A stretch of 45,681 nt of DNA from Fabrea salina (Eukaryota; Ciliophora; Heterotrichea; Heterotrichida; Fabreidae), in the NCBI GenBank assembly GCA_022984795.1, contig JALIHJ010000088.1, positions 1-45,681 on the forward strand. The letters are read 5' to 3'. The notes under the pieces were generated by a model. The model saw only the letters and a program-made list of their open reading frames with translations, was not told the DNA's origin and ran no database searches. The first letter of the stretch is position 1; every line of letters starts with the position of its first letter. Made by a program: the position numbers and the translations under genes. Positions 17,801-26,005 of the stretch are shown here, piece by piece.

Positions 17801-19763
17801 CCAAGTTTGCGAAGTAAACGAAAGTTTTTAAGTCTTCAGGTGCTCCGTAGTGGTCTACTGACAAAACTGCAGTGTTCAAAATGATGCACACCAGTATTGT
17901 GCTTCTGAAGCCCGAACTGTCTACAAAGCTCTTCAAGAAACTAGAAGTTTTTGCTAGTGCTCCTCTTAAACCACTTTCCCAGAGCACCAGTTCCATTTCA
18001 GAGAGCTTCCGGGCAAATTCTGAGTTTTTACTGTCGTTGTTGCTTACCTGAAATCCAGACCATTTCCCCACAACGACTAGTTGCTTTCTGTCAGTTCCAA
18101 AAGTTTCCTCAACAGTAATTTTTGCATAACAATTAACTGCTTCAAAAGCTCCTTGACACCCATACTTTTTAGAAAGCGAATTGAAAACTCCAAACTTAGT
18201 TTTTACTGGTTTTTGGAGACTCTCAGAGTCTTCTAGGTCAAAGGACTCAAACTCAAGTTGCGGGGCTTCATTTTCATATTTGAATGTATAAGTTTGGCTT
18301 TTCCTAAGTTGCATTCCTAGTTCTTCTGGGATCACGTCTTGGCTGGACTTACTAGAAACAGTAAAGTCTTCTCTAATCTGGGCTTTCAGTTCTTGGTCCG
18401 CAAAGAGTTTAGTTTCTTTCCTCACGAGACCAGAAACTTGCTTTACCTCCCCAGAAATTATCGTGCTAAAGTAGTTTGTTTGTCTAGGTTCATTCTGGGA
18501 GTTTTCACTGTATTTTTGGTGCTGCCTGCTTATCAGCATCTCAATTATTGTTTCAGTAGCTAAGTTTTCTTGGACTTTAGAGTTCTTTTCTTCAGGTCCT
18601 TCTTTGACTGAGTTCATGGCTTCGTTGAATTCAGAGTTGATCACTGCAATCACTAAGTTCAGAATGAAAAAAGACCCAAAAACAACCAAAGGCAAAAAAA
18701 GAAAAATTGCTGAACTTCCTAAGGCTCTCTGGGCGTCATTCATTACTTCAGTCCAACCTTCCAAGGTAACACACTTAAACACAGCTATCAAAGCAGAAAA
18801 TATGTTGTCGAAGTTAGTCGCTCCCCAGTTAGGGTTGTCTAGTCCCTTTACACACTCGTAGTTCCCTCCACACTCTCTGTTGCCACAGATCTCGTCCCCA
18901 AGAACTCCACTTTCCATGTCCAAACACCTCATTTTAAAGGTCCCTGCTAAAGTATGCAGTCCCATTATAGCAAAAATAGCTAAAAAGAACATTAAAATCA
19001 AAGTAAAGGTAAATAGCGGCTTTAGACTTCCTATCAAAGCTTCAAAAACTACTCTTAAGGCCTTAACTGAGGCAATGCTTCTCAAAGGACGGAGTAAACG
19101 GACACTCCTTAGAGCGGCTAAGTTAACTATCTCGTCTGCAAAGTAGTCCATCCACCCAGACACCACTATCAAAAAGTCCAGAATGTTCCACGTTTCCCTG
19201 AAGTAAGTTCCTTTTCCGAAAAATAACCCCTGTGCCAGCATCTTAATGAAAGCTTCAGCTGTGTAGATGTAAAGAACCAGATTTTCGAACTGTTGGAGGT
19301 AAGGTTCTTGTTCCTCTACTAAGGGATTCTCAAGACCCATTGCAATGATGTTCAGGAATATCACTCCAGTGATAAACCACTCAAAGCTCCTTGAATTTAC
19401 TAGCACCCTACAGAGTTCTCTGGTTGCTTCTTTCATCCTCAAAAGGGCCTTTCTCAATTCAAGTAGAGGGTATTTACTCTGCATGTTGTCTATCTCTTCG
19501 TACTTGTTCAAATTTCTAACTATAAAGTAAGTATCTGCAGTTTTAGTTTGGTGCTCTACTTCAGCAGCCTTTTCCAAGACTTTGCGGTAGTCTTCGTAGG
19601 ATTCAATCGACCCATTATTAGGTGAAATCAAACTTTGGCTAAAGTCTCTGTCGTTTATTCCCAAGCTTTTCTTAGCTTTGGGGGAACTAACTGCTGAAAA
19701 AAGATTTGGCTCAAAGTCTAAATCAAGTTGAACTCTTCTTAAACTACCCACTGCTTCCTTCAT
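14808..19763 (-). CDS. Four-domain voltage-gated calcium channel alpha subunit
   Basis: A protein of 1,651 residues, intronless. It has four homologous six-helix domains at about 125-390, 610-845, 930-1190 and 1230-1480. Each pore filter carries Glu: TLEGW (E335), TMENW (E798), SLEGW (E1139), TGENW (E1426). This EEEE ring is the signature of Ca2+-selective Cav channels. S4 sensors have regularly spaced Arg/Lys (LRSVRLLRPLRS; FKTIKTLSLLRVAK; IKAFRLLRALRPLR; LRTFRAFRLFKAAK), with domain II weakest. The III-IV linker has QRTWVELQQ. The C-terminal tail carries the EF-like/pre-IQ region and a basic end. In ciliates such channels underlie the ciliary Ca2+ action potential that reverses or arrests beating; that role is inferred. 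The stop abuts the BTB gene stop. Confidence 0.95.
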   Translation of the reverse strand: MKEAVGSLRRVQLDLDFEPNLFSAVSSPKAKKSLGINDRDFSQSLISPNNGSIESYEDYRKVLEKAAEVEHQTKTADTYFIVRNLNKYEEIDNMQSKYPLLELRKALLRMKEATRELCRVLVNSRSFEWFITGVIFLNIIAMGLENPLVEEQEPYLQQFENLVLYIYTAEAFIKMLAQGLFFGKGTYFRETWNILDFLIVVSGWMDYFADEIVNLAALRSVRLLRPLRSIASVKALRVVFEALIGSLKPLFTFTLILMFFLAIFAIMGLHTLAGTFKMRCLDMESGVLGDEICGNRECGGNYECVKGLDNPNWGATNFDNIFSALIAVFKCVTLEGWTEVMNDAQRALGSSAIFLFLPLVVFGSFFILNLVIAVINSEFNEAMNSVKEGPEEKNSKVQENLATETIIEMLISRQHQKYSENSQNEPRQTNYFSTIISGEVKQVSGLVRKETKLFADQELKAQIREDFTVSSKSSQDVIPEELGMQLRKSQTYTFKYENEAPQLEFESFDLEDSESLQKPVKTKFGVFNSLSKKYGCQGAFEAVNCYAKITVEETFGTDRKQLVVVGKWSGFQVSNNDSKNSEFARKLSEMELVLWESGLRGALAKTSSFLKSFVDSSGFRSTILVCIILNTAVLSVDHYGAPEDLKTFVYFANLVFTFVFVAEMALKLFGYGLKGYFGDFQCCFDATVVVLSLLEVILFEDTTSSVSAFKTIKTLSLLRVAKLFSYLEPLTRILNVLAENFSNFVSLGVFLMVFLVVFALLGMEMFGGKFNFEEEVPKANFDSFNWSFVTVFQLLTMENWPDVLYSAIRSELGYFGLIFFFLWIFLGNFLILNMFLAILLESFSEPQEEEAPKDSRKKTIIRNIREKSRIKRLKQFEKVSNLLHNQELDSSEELTTKRNFSRQNSIVSSEITEKKTCFVFRKQNKLRKFCIKLCRSENFDRVVLALILLSTMNLVWDTYLLNASEESQEVKVSYYFDVAIVVAFVLEVLVKVTAAGFVLEKGTYLRNKWNQLDFLIVVVSLAEVVFLQELKAIKAFRLLRALRPLRFISQNVSMRVVVKALFQSILALLNVMIVILIIWLLFAILGVTLFGGKFYSCENIALETQFECEEYGYTWVKAYTNFDNVLEGMLTLWIVSSLEGWPDIMYHAVETTGPYSAYYFVSFILVSCFVLLNLLVGVIFEQFMKAKNDESSFTAFLTKPQRTWVELQQLIPQSSLESFVSEQIENKLVKFCHRLAKSKKFELFIVVCIALNMVQMAMFYEGASSTYLETLELLNLAFTFVLVSEVVIKVIGLGFKKFFKQKWNCLDLFVVVCSVVDLILNYSIGEETEMIRVGPQLLLALRTFRAFRLFKAAKLFNSIEGISIVAYNSLPGILNVLSIFTLILIIYSILGAHLFYGVRGKELDEYTNFDNFGMAVLALFRVATGENWHHVMFDTMEHRSYSVCLVYFLSFVMMTSFIMLNIFLMVVVQSYEDYKTNPESIFRVFVALSKEFKTAWKANSEPTKECVIHYKKLPELMYEVGSELGVTTDEPYEAVWKVLLAMDLKVNSEGYLFYNDVLYAVFKRNFGRNVKKGANRGVKNYINQKEHEVVLKLNKLRKKKTRLDKQLVPLGLLIMEDRQKKKILDYWRKWVESMKSISVELEFPDEISIIH

Positions 19764-19844
19764 AGTTTTATTATTATGAATTAACTTCCCAAAAATTCAA
19801 TTCTATATTTCTAACAACCCAACTAAGGTTTATTGTACAACAAA

Positions 19845-21830
19845 ATGAAGCCAAAAACTATGCTTTTGCTTTTACTGTGTCTTCAAACCATTGCAGGGGA
19901 GTACGTGTCTTGCTTGAATTCCTTGAAAGCTTGGGTATTTGCTATACCTGAGCAGTTCAGTCAGAACCCAGAGGGTTACGGGGCCATGGTAGCTTACTCG
20001 GGCAAGCACATAAACGACATGGGCATGTATTACGAGTGTCTGCAGACACAAGACGCCAACTACGTTGTGTTCCAACTCCACGAAAGCCCCAGCATAGTAG
20101 TGGGTATGTGTCTTCCTAAGAACTGCACAGAAGAAGACTACTGGGAAATAATCCAGAACTCCAAGCACCACCCAGAAATATTCCAAGCTCCTCTTAGGAA
20201 ACTCCAGCAAACTCAGTTTGAACTCGACCTAAAGATCTTCATTCACCAAGAAAAGTACACAACTCTGGATGCTGGAGCTTGTGTAATGCTGGCCTTTGTT
20301 TCCACTTTGCTAGGAGTGTGCTTGGTTGCTACTGGGGTAGACTACTCCCAAGAACTCAAAAAACAAAACCCGAAACACAAAAATTCGGTCTCAAGCGAAA
20401 ACAGCATAGTGAAAGAAGACCCTGAGTCTGTCCAAACAGACAGTTTTATTAAGAAAAGTTATTTTTCTGAGGAGTTTGTCCCCTCAAAAGGACTTAAGGT
20501 GCTGCTTGCCTTTTCACTTTACTCCAACTCAAAAAGACTTTTTGAACCAAAGCAAGAAAAGTCAACTTTAGATATTCTGAACGCTATGAGGGTGCTTTCC
20601 ATTTTGTGGGTGATTTTAGGTCACTCAGAGTACTTCAGGTTGCTAGACTCAGTGATGCTGAACTTACAAGACGTAGAAAGCAAGACCAAGCACTTCAACT
20701 ACACTATTTTGTTTTCAGGTCCCTTTGCTGTGGACACTTTTTTCTGGATTGGAGGGTTCCTGCAGAGTTACATTCTGGTGCAGAGACTCACAAGCAAAGG
20801 CAGTTTGAACTGGTTTTTGGTGGTGTTCCACAGACTTTTGAGGATTGTGCCTTTGTTTTTGTTTGTGATTTGTTTGAGTTGGAGTTTAGCTAAGTACATT
20901 GGAGATGGACCCAAGTGGTACAACGCAGACCAGATAATGCACAGGGACTGTTCAGAGTACTGGTGGACCTTTTTGCTTTTTGTGAACAACTTCGTGATGC
21001 CTAAGGACAGGGACGTGACTTGCTTAGTAGGTGCCTGGTACATTCCTAACGACATGCAGTTCTTTTTGGCATCCTTGCCAGTGTTTTACTTGTACTGCAA
21101 AAAAAACCGACTTTACGGTTGGGGAGTGTTTTTGGCAATGACTCTGCTGTCCGTGGTAATTGGAGGCATCATTGCTTACGACAAAGAGTTCAACGTAGTG
21201 CTTTACGCTCCTGAAAACATCACCTACATGCGGGACTTTTACTACAAGCCTTACTGCAGAGTTGGGCCTTATTGCATTGGGGCTCTGGCAGGGTTTGTTT
21301 ACTTTGCTTTTACTCAAAGACAGTTTGGAACTAGTTTTGACTCCTTTGCCTCCAAAGTTTCTGAAGGCATCGACAAAAGTACTTGGAAGAGGTATGCTTG
21401 CTACGCTTCAGGACTCTTTTTGATCAACTTAATCATCTTTGTGCAGTACGACGCTTACCAAGACATGGACAAGTGGACTAGGATGCAGAACACTAGTTAC
21501 TTTGCCTTTTCAAAGGTAGTTTGGGGCATTGGACTTAGTTTGGTGTTCTTGCCTATGCTCATGGGCCACAACAAACTAGTTGCAGCCTTTTTGCAGTCTG
21601 ACTGGTGGACTGTGCTTGCTAGACTGACTTTTGGAGTTTACTTAGTCCACATGGTGGTGGGCCAGATTGTTTTTATGAGTCAGCCCACCACTGTTTACTT
21701 CAACCAAATCAACGGACTCATGGATGCCCTTTTTTTGGCTTTTATGTCCTTTCTGGTGGCAGTTCCTCTGAACCTTATGATTGAAAGTCCAGTCATCAAC
21801 TTAGAAAAACTTTTAATTAAAGGACTGTAA
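19845..21830 (+). CDS. NRF-6-like membrane acyltransferase (NRF domain + acyltransferase-3)
   Basis: A protein of 661 residues. The signal peptide is MKPKTMLLLLLCLQTIAG, so the ATG at 19845 is preferred over non-ATG extension upstream. Residues about 20-115 form an NRF (nose-resistant-to-fluoxetine) N-terminal domain with paired cysteines (SCLNSLKAW, YYECLQ, GMCLPKNCTEEDYW). One membrane helix and a charged loop follow, then an acyltransferase-3 domain (about 245-655) with about ten helices, starting LDILNAMRVLSILWVILGHS, with the conserved His, and FHRLLRIVP. Family members are O-acyltransferase-like membrane proteins linked to lipid or sterol uptake in nematodes; the substrate here is unknown. 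It is divergent from the channel gene (81 bp) and convergent with CC2D1 (7 bp). Confidence 0.85.
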   Translation: MKPKTMLLLLLCLQTIAGEYVSCLNSLKAWVFAIPEQFSQNPEGYGAMVAYSGKHINDMGMYYECLQTQDANYVVFQLHESPSIVVGMCLPKNCTEEDYWEIIQNSKHHPEIFQAPLRKLQQTQFELDLKIFIHQEKYTTLDAGACVMLAFVSTLLGVCLVATGVDYSQELKKQNPKHKNSVSSENSIVKEDPESVQTDSFIKKSYFSEEFVPSKGLKVLLAFSLYSNSKRLFEPKQEKSTLDILNAMRVLSILWVILGHSEYFRLLDSVMLNLQDVESKTKHFNYTILFSGPFAVDTFFWIGGFLQSYILVQRLTSKGSLNWFLVVFHRLLRIVPLFLFVICLSWSLAKYIGDGPKWYNADQIMHRDCSEYWWTFLLFVNNFVMPKDRDVTCLVGAWYIPNDMQFFLASLPVFYLYCKKNRLYGWGVFLAMTLLSVVIGGIIAYDKEFNVVLYAPENITYMRDFYYKPYCRVGPYCIGALAGFVYFAFTQRQFGTSFDSFASKVSEGIDKSTWKRYACYASGLFLINLIIFVQYDAYQDMDKWTRMQNTSYFAFSKVVWGIGLSLVFLPMLMGHNKLVAAFLQSDWWTVLARLTFGVYLVHMVVGQIVFMSQPTTVYFNQINGLMDALFLAFMSFLVAVPLNLMIESPVINLEKLLIKGL

Positions 21831-21837
21831 ATACAGG

Positions 21838-24042
21838 TCAAGAAAGCTCTGCTAGTTCTTTCTTCATAGTTTTCACCCTGTTAACTACTACTTGCAGTTT
21901 GGCTTGTTGTCTTTGCTGTTTGAAGTACTTAGCAAGTTCGATGTCGTGCTGGATTTGGTTGTTGAGGACTTCTTTGTACTGCTCTGGAGTAATCATTCCG
22001 TTTTCAGTTTGCGTTTCAATTATAGACATCTTTTTCATGACTTCTCTTTGTTTGGTAAGTAGAGACCCAGGGTCTTTTCCATTAGACCTACAGGCTATTA
22101 TTGCTTGTTTGAGGTTCTCTATTTGGGCTTCAAGCACTTCGTAGGAGTTCAGGTTGTCGATGCAGTTGGGGTCTTCTAGTTCTTGTTTGGAAAAGTTCCT
22201 GAGGTTAAGTTCTTCTTTGGAGTCTTCTTTGGAGTCTTCTTTAGAGTCTTCTTTGAACTTCTTTTGGGGTTTATTGCTTTGGTGCTTTTCAAGTTGCTTA
22301 AAAGCAGGCACCAAGGGCTCCACGTACTCTACGCTTTCTGTGACTTGCTTCACTTCGTTCTTCACAAAGGCTTTTCTTACCTTAAGCACTAACTCTAAGT
22401 TAGGGCCTTTTCGGCTGAAAGGAACAGTTAGTTGGTAGCTACAGGTGTTTCCAAGTTGCTCCAACTTAATAGTTGCTTTTGCTTTTGACTTGTTGCTGCG
22501 GATTATGTGGCTTTCAAACACCTCAAAGTTCATTCTTCTTCTGTAAAGAGAACTGTAAGTCTTAGGGTCAAGTTGAACACGCAGGAACTCCTTGAACCCT
22601 TTTTGGTTTAGTTTTTTAACTGTGGTGGTTCTTCCTTTGTACACTTTATCAGAAGCACCTGTAAGTGAGTACTCGACAAAGTACTGTTCAGAGTCCTTCA
22701 GTCCTTCGCATTTTCCAAAGTAGACTTCTAGCACTCCTTCAGGTACTTCTTCATTGATGGCAGGAACTGCCCTCAGGGCACTCTTGACTCCTACTTTAGG
22801 AGGAATTTGCCAGGGGTTCTGCATTGACTCTTCGAGTTCTTTTGCTTGTTTTTCGTAGTCAAGCATTTCTTTTTTGAACAGTTTGGCAGAGTCAGTGTCT
22901 TTGGTCTTCAAAGCCTCCAGGGCCTTTTCCTTGGCTTCAGCTGCCTTTTGTAGACAGAACTTCTGCAGCTTAGCTATGGACTGTTTGCGCTGGGCTTCAG
23001 TCATGCCTGTTATGTCTTCTGGGGTCAGAGGCAAGAAGTCTTCTGAGGGTTGGTTGCCACTTTTGAATTCTTCAATGCTTCTGTGGACTTTTTCTGTCTT
23101 TTGCAGAACCTTTTCGCACCTTTCATGGGCTCCTATGCCTTTCAAGTAGTTAAAGGCTTCTTTAAGTTCTTCAAAAAGTTCGTAGTGTTTTCTGTACCTA
23201 AAGTTGGTTTGCATCAGGTGTTCATGGATGCTTTGGGTTTGATCTTGGGGTTGTTCTAGAGTTTCTTGATCCTCTTCATCTTCTTCATCCTCTTCATCCT
23301 CTTCATCCTCTTCATCTTCCAGTTCTTGCTGCATTAGTTGGACGTGTTTGGCAGTTTTTTTGCTAGGTTTGAGTTGGTATTCTTGGATCTTTTTGTGCAA
23401 GGAAGCCACATACTGTTCTTGTGAAATGATTCCTGAGTTGATGTTAGCAGTCAGCAAGTTAATAGCCATGTCTAGTTTTTCAACTAAGTCTTGGTTCCTG
23501 TTTCTTTGTGCTTGTTCTTTTTCGTACTCCAGCACTGACATACTCACTATAGAGTCGTAGTCGAACTCGTCTAGTTCTTCTTGTTTCCTGCTTCTAGCAA
23601 TCTCCAGAACTTTCTTTTCTTTCTGGAGACTTTGCAGTTCCAACTGGAGTGACTTGTAATTCTTAAGCCACTCCTTAGCTTCTTCAATGCTGCCTTGCTT
23701 CTTGCATTCCAGAGCCTTTTGCTTGCAGTTTTCTATTTGTTGGGTGAGTTGTTCTTCCCGGGGAGGTTCTGGAGCACCACCTAGTTCACTTAGCTCTGCA
23801 GCCAAGTCAGGGTCTTCTAGGTCTTCTTCGTTGAGTTGGGTTTCTTCTATGTTCTCAGTGAACTTGAACTTGGCATGCACGCCTTGGAGTTGTTTTTCTA
23901 ATTCTTGCTCTAATTCGGACTCGTCGAACTCTTCCTCTTCGCTTTCTTCCCAACCTGCTTCTTTGAGTTCTTTGAGTAGTTTCGGGTCGTTTAAGTCAAC
24001 TTCTAGGTTGCCTTGACCTGAGTAATTGAAGCTAGGTTCCAT
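21838..24042 (-). CDS. CC2D1A: CC2D1A/B (Lgd)-like protein, DM14 repeats and C2 domain
   Basis: A protein of 734 residues. It has an acidic N-terminus with the DP-LL/DL-xEL pattern (LNDPKLLKELKEAGW; EDPDLAAELSEL) and several DM14-type helical hairpins (for example QKALECKKQGSIEEAKEWL and LCLKAAEAKEKALEAL-like, about 100-160 and 365-410). An Asp/Glu tract follows near 240. A C2 domain (about 435-565; VLEVYFGKCEGLKDSEQYFVEY) and a coiled-coil C-terminal region end it. A SKED repeat precedes the last helix set. Lgd/CC2D1 proteins bind ESCRT-III Shrub/CHMP4 and act in endosomal sorting. The stop is TGA, one of two in the window. A vs B paralogy cannot be assigned. Confidence 0.8.
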   Translation of the reverse strand: MEPSFNYSGQGNLEVDLNDPKLLKELKEAGWEESEEEEFDESELEQELEKQLQGVHAKFKFTENIEETQLNEEDLEDPDLAAELSELGGAPEPPREEQLTQQIENCKQKALECKKQGSIEEAKEWLKNYKSLQLELQSLQKEKKVLEIARSRKQEELDEFDYDSIVSMSVLEYEKEQAQRNRNQDLVEKLDMAINLLTANINSGIISQEQYVASLHKKIQEYQLKPSKKTAKHVQLMQQELEDEEDEEDEEDEEDEEDQETLEQPQDQTQSIHEHLMQTNFRYRKHYELFEELKEAFNYLKGIGAHERCEKVLQKTEKVHRSIEEFKSGNQPSEDFLPLTPEDITGMTEAQRKQSIAKLQKFCLQKAAEAKEKALEALKTKDTDSAKLFKKEMLDYEKQAKELEESMQNPWQIPPKVGVKSALRAVPAINEEVPEGVLEVYFGKCEGLKDSEQYFVEYSLTGASDKVYKGRTTTVKKLNQKGFKEFLRVQLDPKTYSSLYRRRMNFEVFESHIIRSNKSKAKATIKLEQLGNTCSYQLTVPFSRKGPNLELVLKVRKAFVKNEVKQVTESVEYVEPLVPAFKQLEKHQSNKPQKKFKEDSKEDSKEDSKEELNLRNFSKQELEDPNCIDNLNSYEVLEAQIENLKQAIIACRSNGKDPGSLLTKQREVMKKMSIIETQTENGMITPEQYKEVLNNQIQHDIELAKYFKQQRQQAKLQVVVNRVKTMKKELAELS

Positions 24043-24053
24043 TTATTAAGACT

Positions 24054-24974
24054 TTATGATAAAGAATGAACTATTTTGCTTTCTTCTCTTCTAGTTTGAG
24101 TAGCCCTGACTCGTTTGAAGCTTTTGGCTTCAATGCTTTCAGGAACTGCTTCTTTCAAAACGTCCAGCAGCACGTCTGTGCGCTTCCTCATGCGCATGTG
24201 CAAGTAGGTTTTGCATGCATGGATATGGTAGTTCAAGTACTGTCTAAAACAACATAACTGGCGTGCAGACTGCTCAGGGTCTCTTAAGTGTTCTTTCAAA
24301 ACCGTGAAACTCAAAAAGCCCACAGAAGGCTTGCGTCCAGAGTTAGGGAAGGACCGAATGTACTCGGGACTGTTCGGAGAAAAAGTAACTAAGGGAGAGT
24401 TGGGCACTTGTCTTTTAGCTTCAACAAATTCTTGCACAAACACCTTAGCAAAGCTAGAGTCAGTGCTGTCGAGAAAGTTTATTTCAAAAACAAAGGACAC
24501 TCTGCTTTCTCCAGGCACTACCCACAGGTACTCGTTTTTCCGCAGCAACACTTCAGCAGGAGTCACTGAGTTGTTTCCCAGGCCTTCAAGTGCCTGCAGA
24601 AAAGGCCCAGACATCAACACTACTCTTAAAATGCTCAACTGGGAAGCTATTTGGTTGGCGAGGTTTTGCTTTTCAGTAGGGTCGTCTGAATTGATTCGAT
24701 CAACAATCAGTGTAAAAGTGTTTGGCGAAGTACTTAACTCGAAGTTGGAGTAGTTTCTTTGCAGAGCTGCCATTCCCCCAGCTTGACTTACAGAGTCTAA
24801 GTTTGGAGAGTAAATAGAAACACTTAGTCTGTTGCTATCTAAGCCCTTAATGAGATACAAACACCCGTCGAAGTCCGTGAGTTTCACGTCAGTTTTCACA
24901 AAGTCTGTTTCTGAACTCAAAAGTGACTTTAAAGAATCCAGCAGAGCTGGGTTTTCGTGTTGAATGGCCATCAT
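24054..24974 (-). CDS. ARPC2: Arp2/3 complex subunit 2 (p34-Arc)
   Basis: A protein of 306 residues starting MMAIQHENPALLD. The open frame continues 21 codons upstream, but that would overlap the preceding gene. Two alpha/beta domains fit ARPC2. The C-terminal signature is clear: VGFLSFTVLKEHL, FRQYLNYHIHACKTYLHMRMR and a long basic helix ending at TQTRR, matching the [25 protein letters not shown] region of the human subunit. ARPC2 and ARPC4 form the core of the complex that branches actin filaments. It starts one base after the stop of the upstream ceramide synthase on the same strand. Next downstream, after 11 bp, is CC2D1. Confidence 0.93.
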   Translation of the reverse strand: MMAIQHENPALLDSLKSLLSSETDFVKTDVKLTDFDGCLYLIKGLDSNRLSVSIYSPNLDSVSQAGGMAALQRNYSNFELSTSPNTFTLIVDRINSDDPTEKQNLANQIASQLSILRVVLMSGPFLQALEGLGNNSVTPAEVLLRKNEYLWVVPGESRVSFVFEINFLDSTDSSFAKVFVQEFVEAKRQVPNSPLVTFSPNSPEYIRSFPNSGRKPSVGFLSFTVLKEHLRDPEQSARQLCCFRQYLNYHIHACKTYLHMRMRKRTDVLLDVLKEAVPESIEAKSFKRVRATQTRREESKIVHSLS

Positions 24975-24975
24975 T

Positions 24976-26004
24976 TTAATTTTTATTTGAAGAAGTAATC
25001 TTGTGCTGGATATCTTGGACTTTGCCTTTAGTTGCAAAGCGCATCCCCATCTTAATCAGCAAGTAGAACCAGTAGAAGTGCAACACCAACAAGAAGTGCA
25101 GCATTCCTCCTAAAAGCCACATGCCGTGTATTTCTTCGTAGACTGGGTTGAAGTAAGTGGCTGTGGCTATCAATTCTACTGGGAAAACGATTAGCCTTGT
25201 ATACGCCCAAGAAACCATCAGTAAAGTGTAACTTGCCAAGGTGGTCTTTTTGAAGTCAGTGTCAACAAACACCCTTGTGAGGTACACAAACATGTCCGAA
25301 ATGTCATGAGTGAACAACACCAACAAAGACATAGTCACGTAGTTCATGTAGTAAGCTAGGCCTATCAAAAAGACTGTCATTGAGTGATGCAGTAGCATTT
25401 CAATGAAGTCGTTGCGAGGCTTGCTCAGAATGTGGACTATAAAAGAGTTCGTGTGGTACGCCAGCTGAACCATTAAGTACTCTCTAATTAAAGGAAACTC
25501 CTCTGTGCCTTGGTAGGGGAAGTCCCTAAACATTTGTTTAACATATCCTTTGCCTCCAAGGGACTTGGGCAGGAAGTAGGAGTCTTTAGCAACGTAGTAG
25601 GCAAAACACACCGAAAACACAAAGTAGCCCGTTTTAAATATGCAGTCAATCTGTCGTTTAGCCCTGTCTTGTCTTTCTTGTTCAGAGTAGCGCTGGGATA
25701 CCAACTTGGTGGCTGAGGACAAAAGAGTGAACCTCATGAAGTTCTGGACTAAAATAAGCACTGCCAAGGCTTTGGTCATCAGCCACAAGTCTTCGTACGA
25801 AGGCCAGTTGTAGTCTGGATTCCCTTGTTTTCTAGACTCAACTATTTTGTTGAACTCCTTCAGGAAGGCAGCCAAAAAGGGAAATATAAGGATAAACATC
25901 AACAAAAACAACAACTGGACTTTCCTGCCCCCGATAATGATCCAAATTAAGTCAGTGATTGGGAAACGTTTCGGAACTATTTCTGACTTTTCGTCTTTGG
26001 CCAT
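24976..26004 (-). CDS. Ceramide synthase (Lag1/CerS, TLC domain)
   Basis: A protein of 342 residues with 6-7 predicted membrane helices and a cytosolic N-terminus. The TLC/Lag domain spans about 120-320 and has the Lag motif intact: DFIEMLLHHSMTVFL supplies the two catalytic His, and LFTHDISDMF supplies the HD...D pair. It has no homeobox-like domain, as in other protist Lag1 proteins. Family enzymes N-acylate sphingoid bases at the ER. The C-terminal tail is polar and basic. It sits in a same-strand cluster with a degenerate paralogue upstream (1 bp before its start) and ARPC2 downstream (1 bp after its stop). Confidence 0.9.
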   Translation of the reverse strand: MAKDEKSEIVPKRFPITDLIWIIIGGRKVQLLFLLMFILIFPFLAAFLKEFNKIVESRKQGNPDYNWPSYEDLWLMTKALAVLILVQNFMRFTLLSSATKLVSQRYSEQERQDRAKRQIDCIFKTGYFVFSVCFAYYVAKDSYFLPKSLGGKGYVKQMFRDFPYQGTEEFPLIREYLMVQLAYHTNSFIVHILSKPRNDFIEMLLHHSMTVFLIGLAYYMNYVTMSLLVLFTHDISDMFVYLTRVFVDTDFKKTTLASYTLLMVSWAYTRLIVFPVELIATATYFNPVYEEIHGMWLLGGMLHFLLVLHFYWFYLLIKMGMRFATKGKVQDIQHKITSSNKN

Positions 26005-26005
26005 A

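Noticed and set aside
15861-19146. Several plus-strand open frames of 60-90 codons inside the calcium channel gene
   Set aside because: They are antisense shadows of the channel coding sequence with no recognisable protein features.
6718-24042. TGA read as Trp (Blepharisma-like code), suggested by the two TGA stops at 6718 and 21838
   Set aside because: Thousands of codons in 18 genes contain no in-frame TGA, and Trp is TGG throughout. Both proteins end where their families plausibly end.
24975-25037. Extended ARPC2 start
   Set aside because: The 21 extra codons are the antiphase shadow of the ceramide synthase C-terminus; the family start fits the MMAIQ position.
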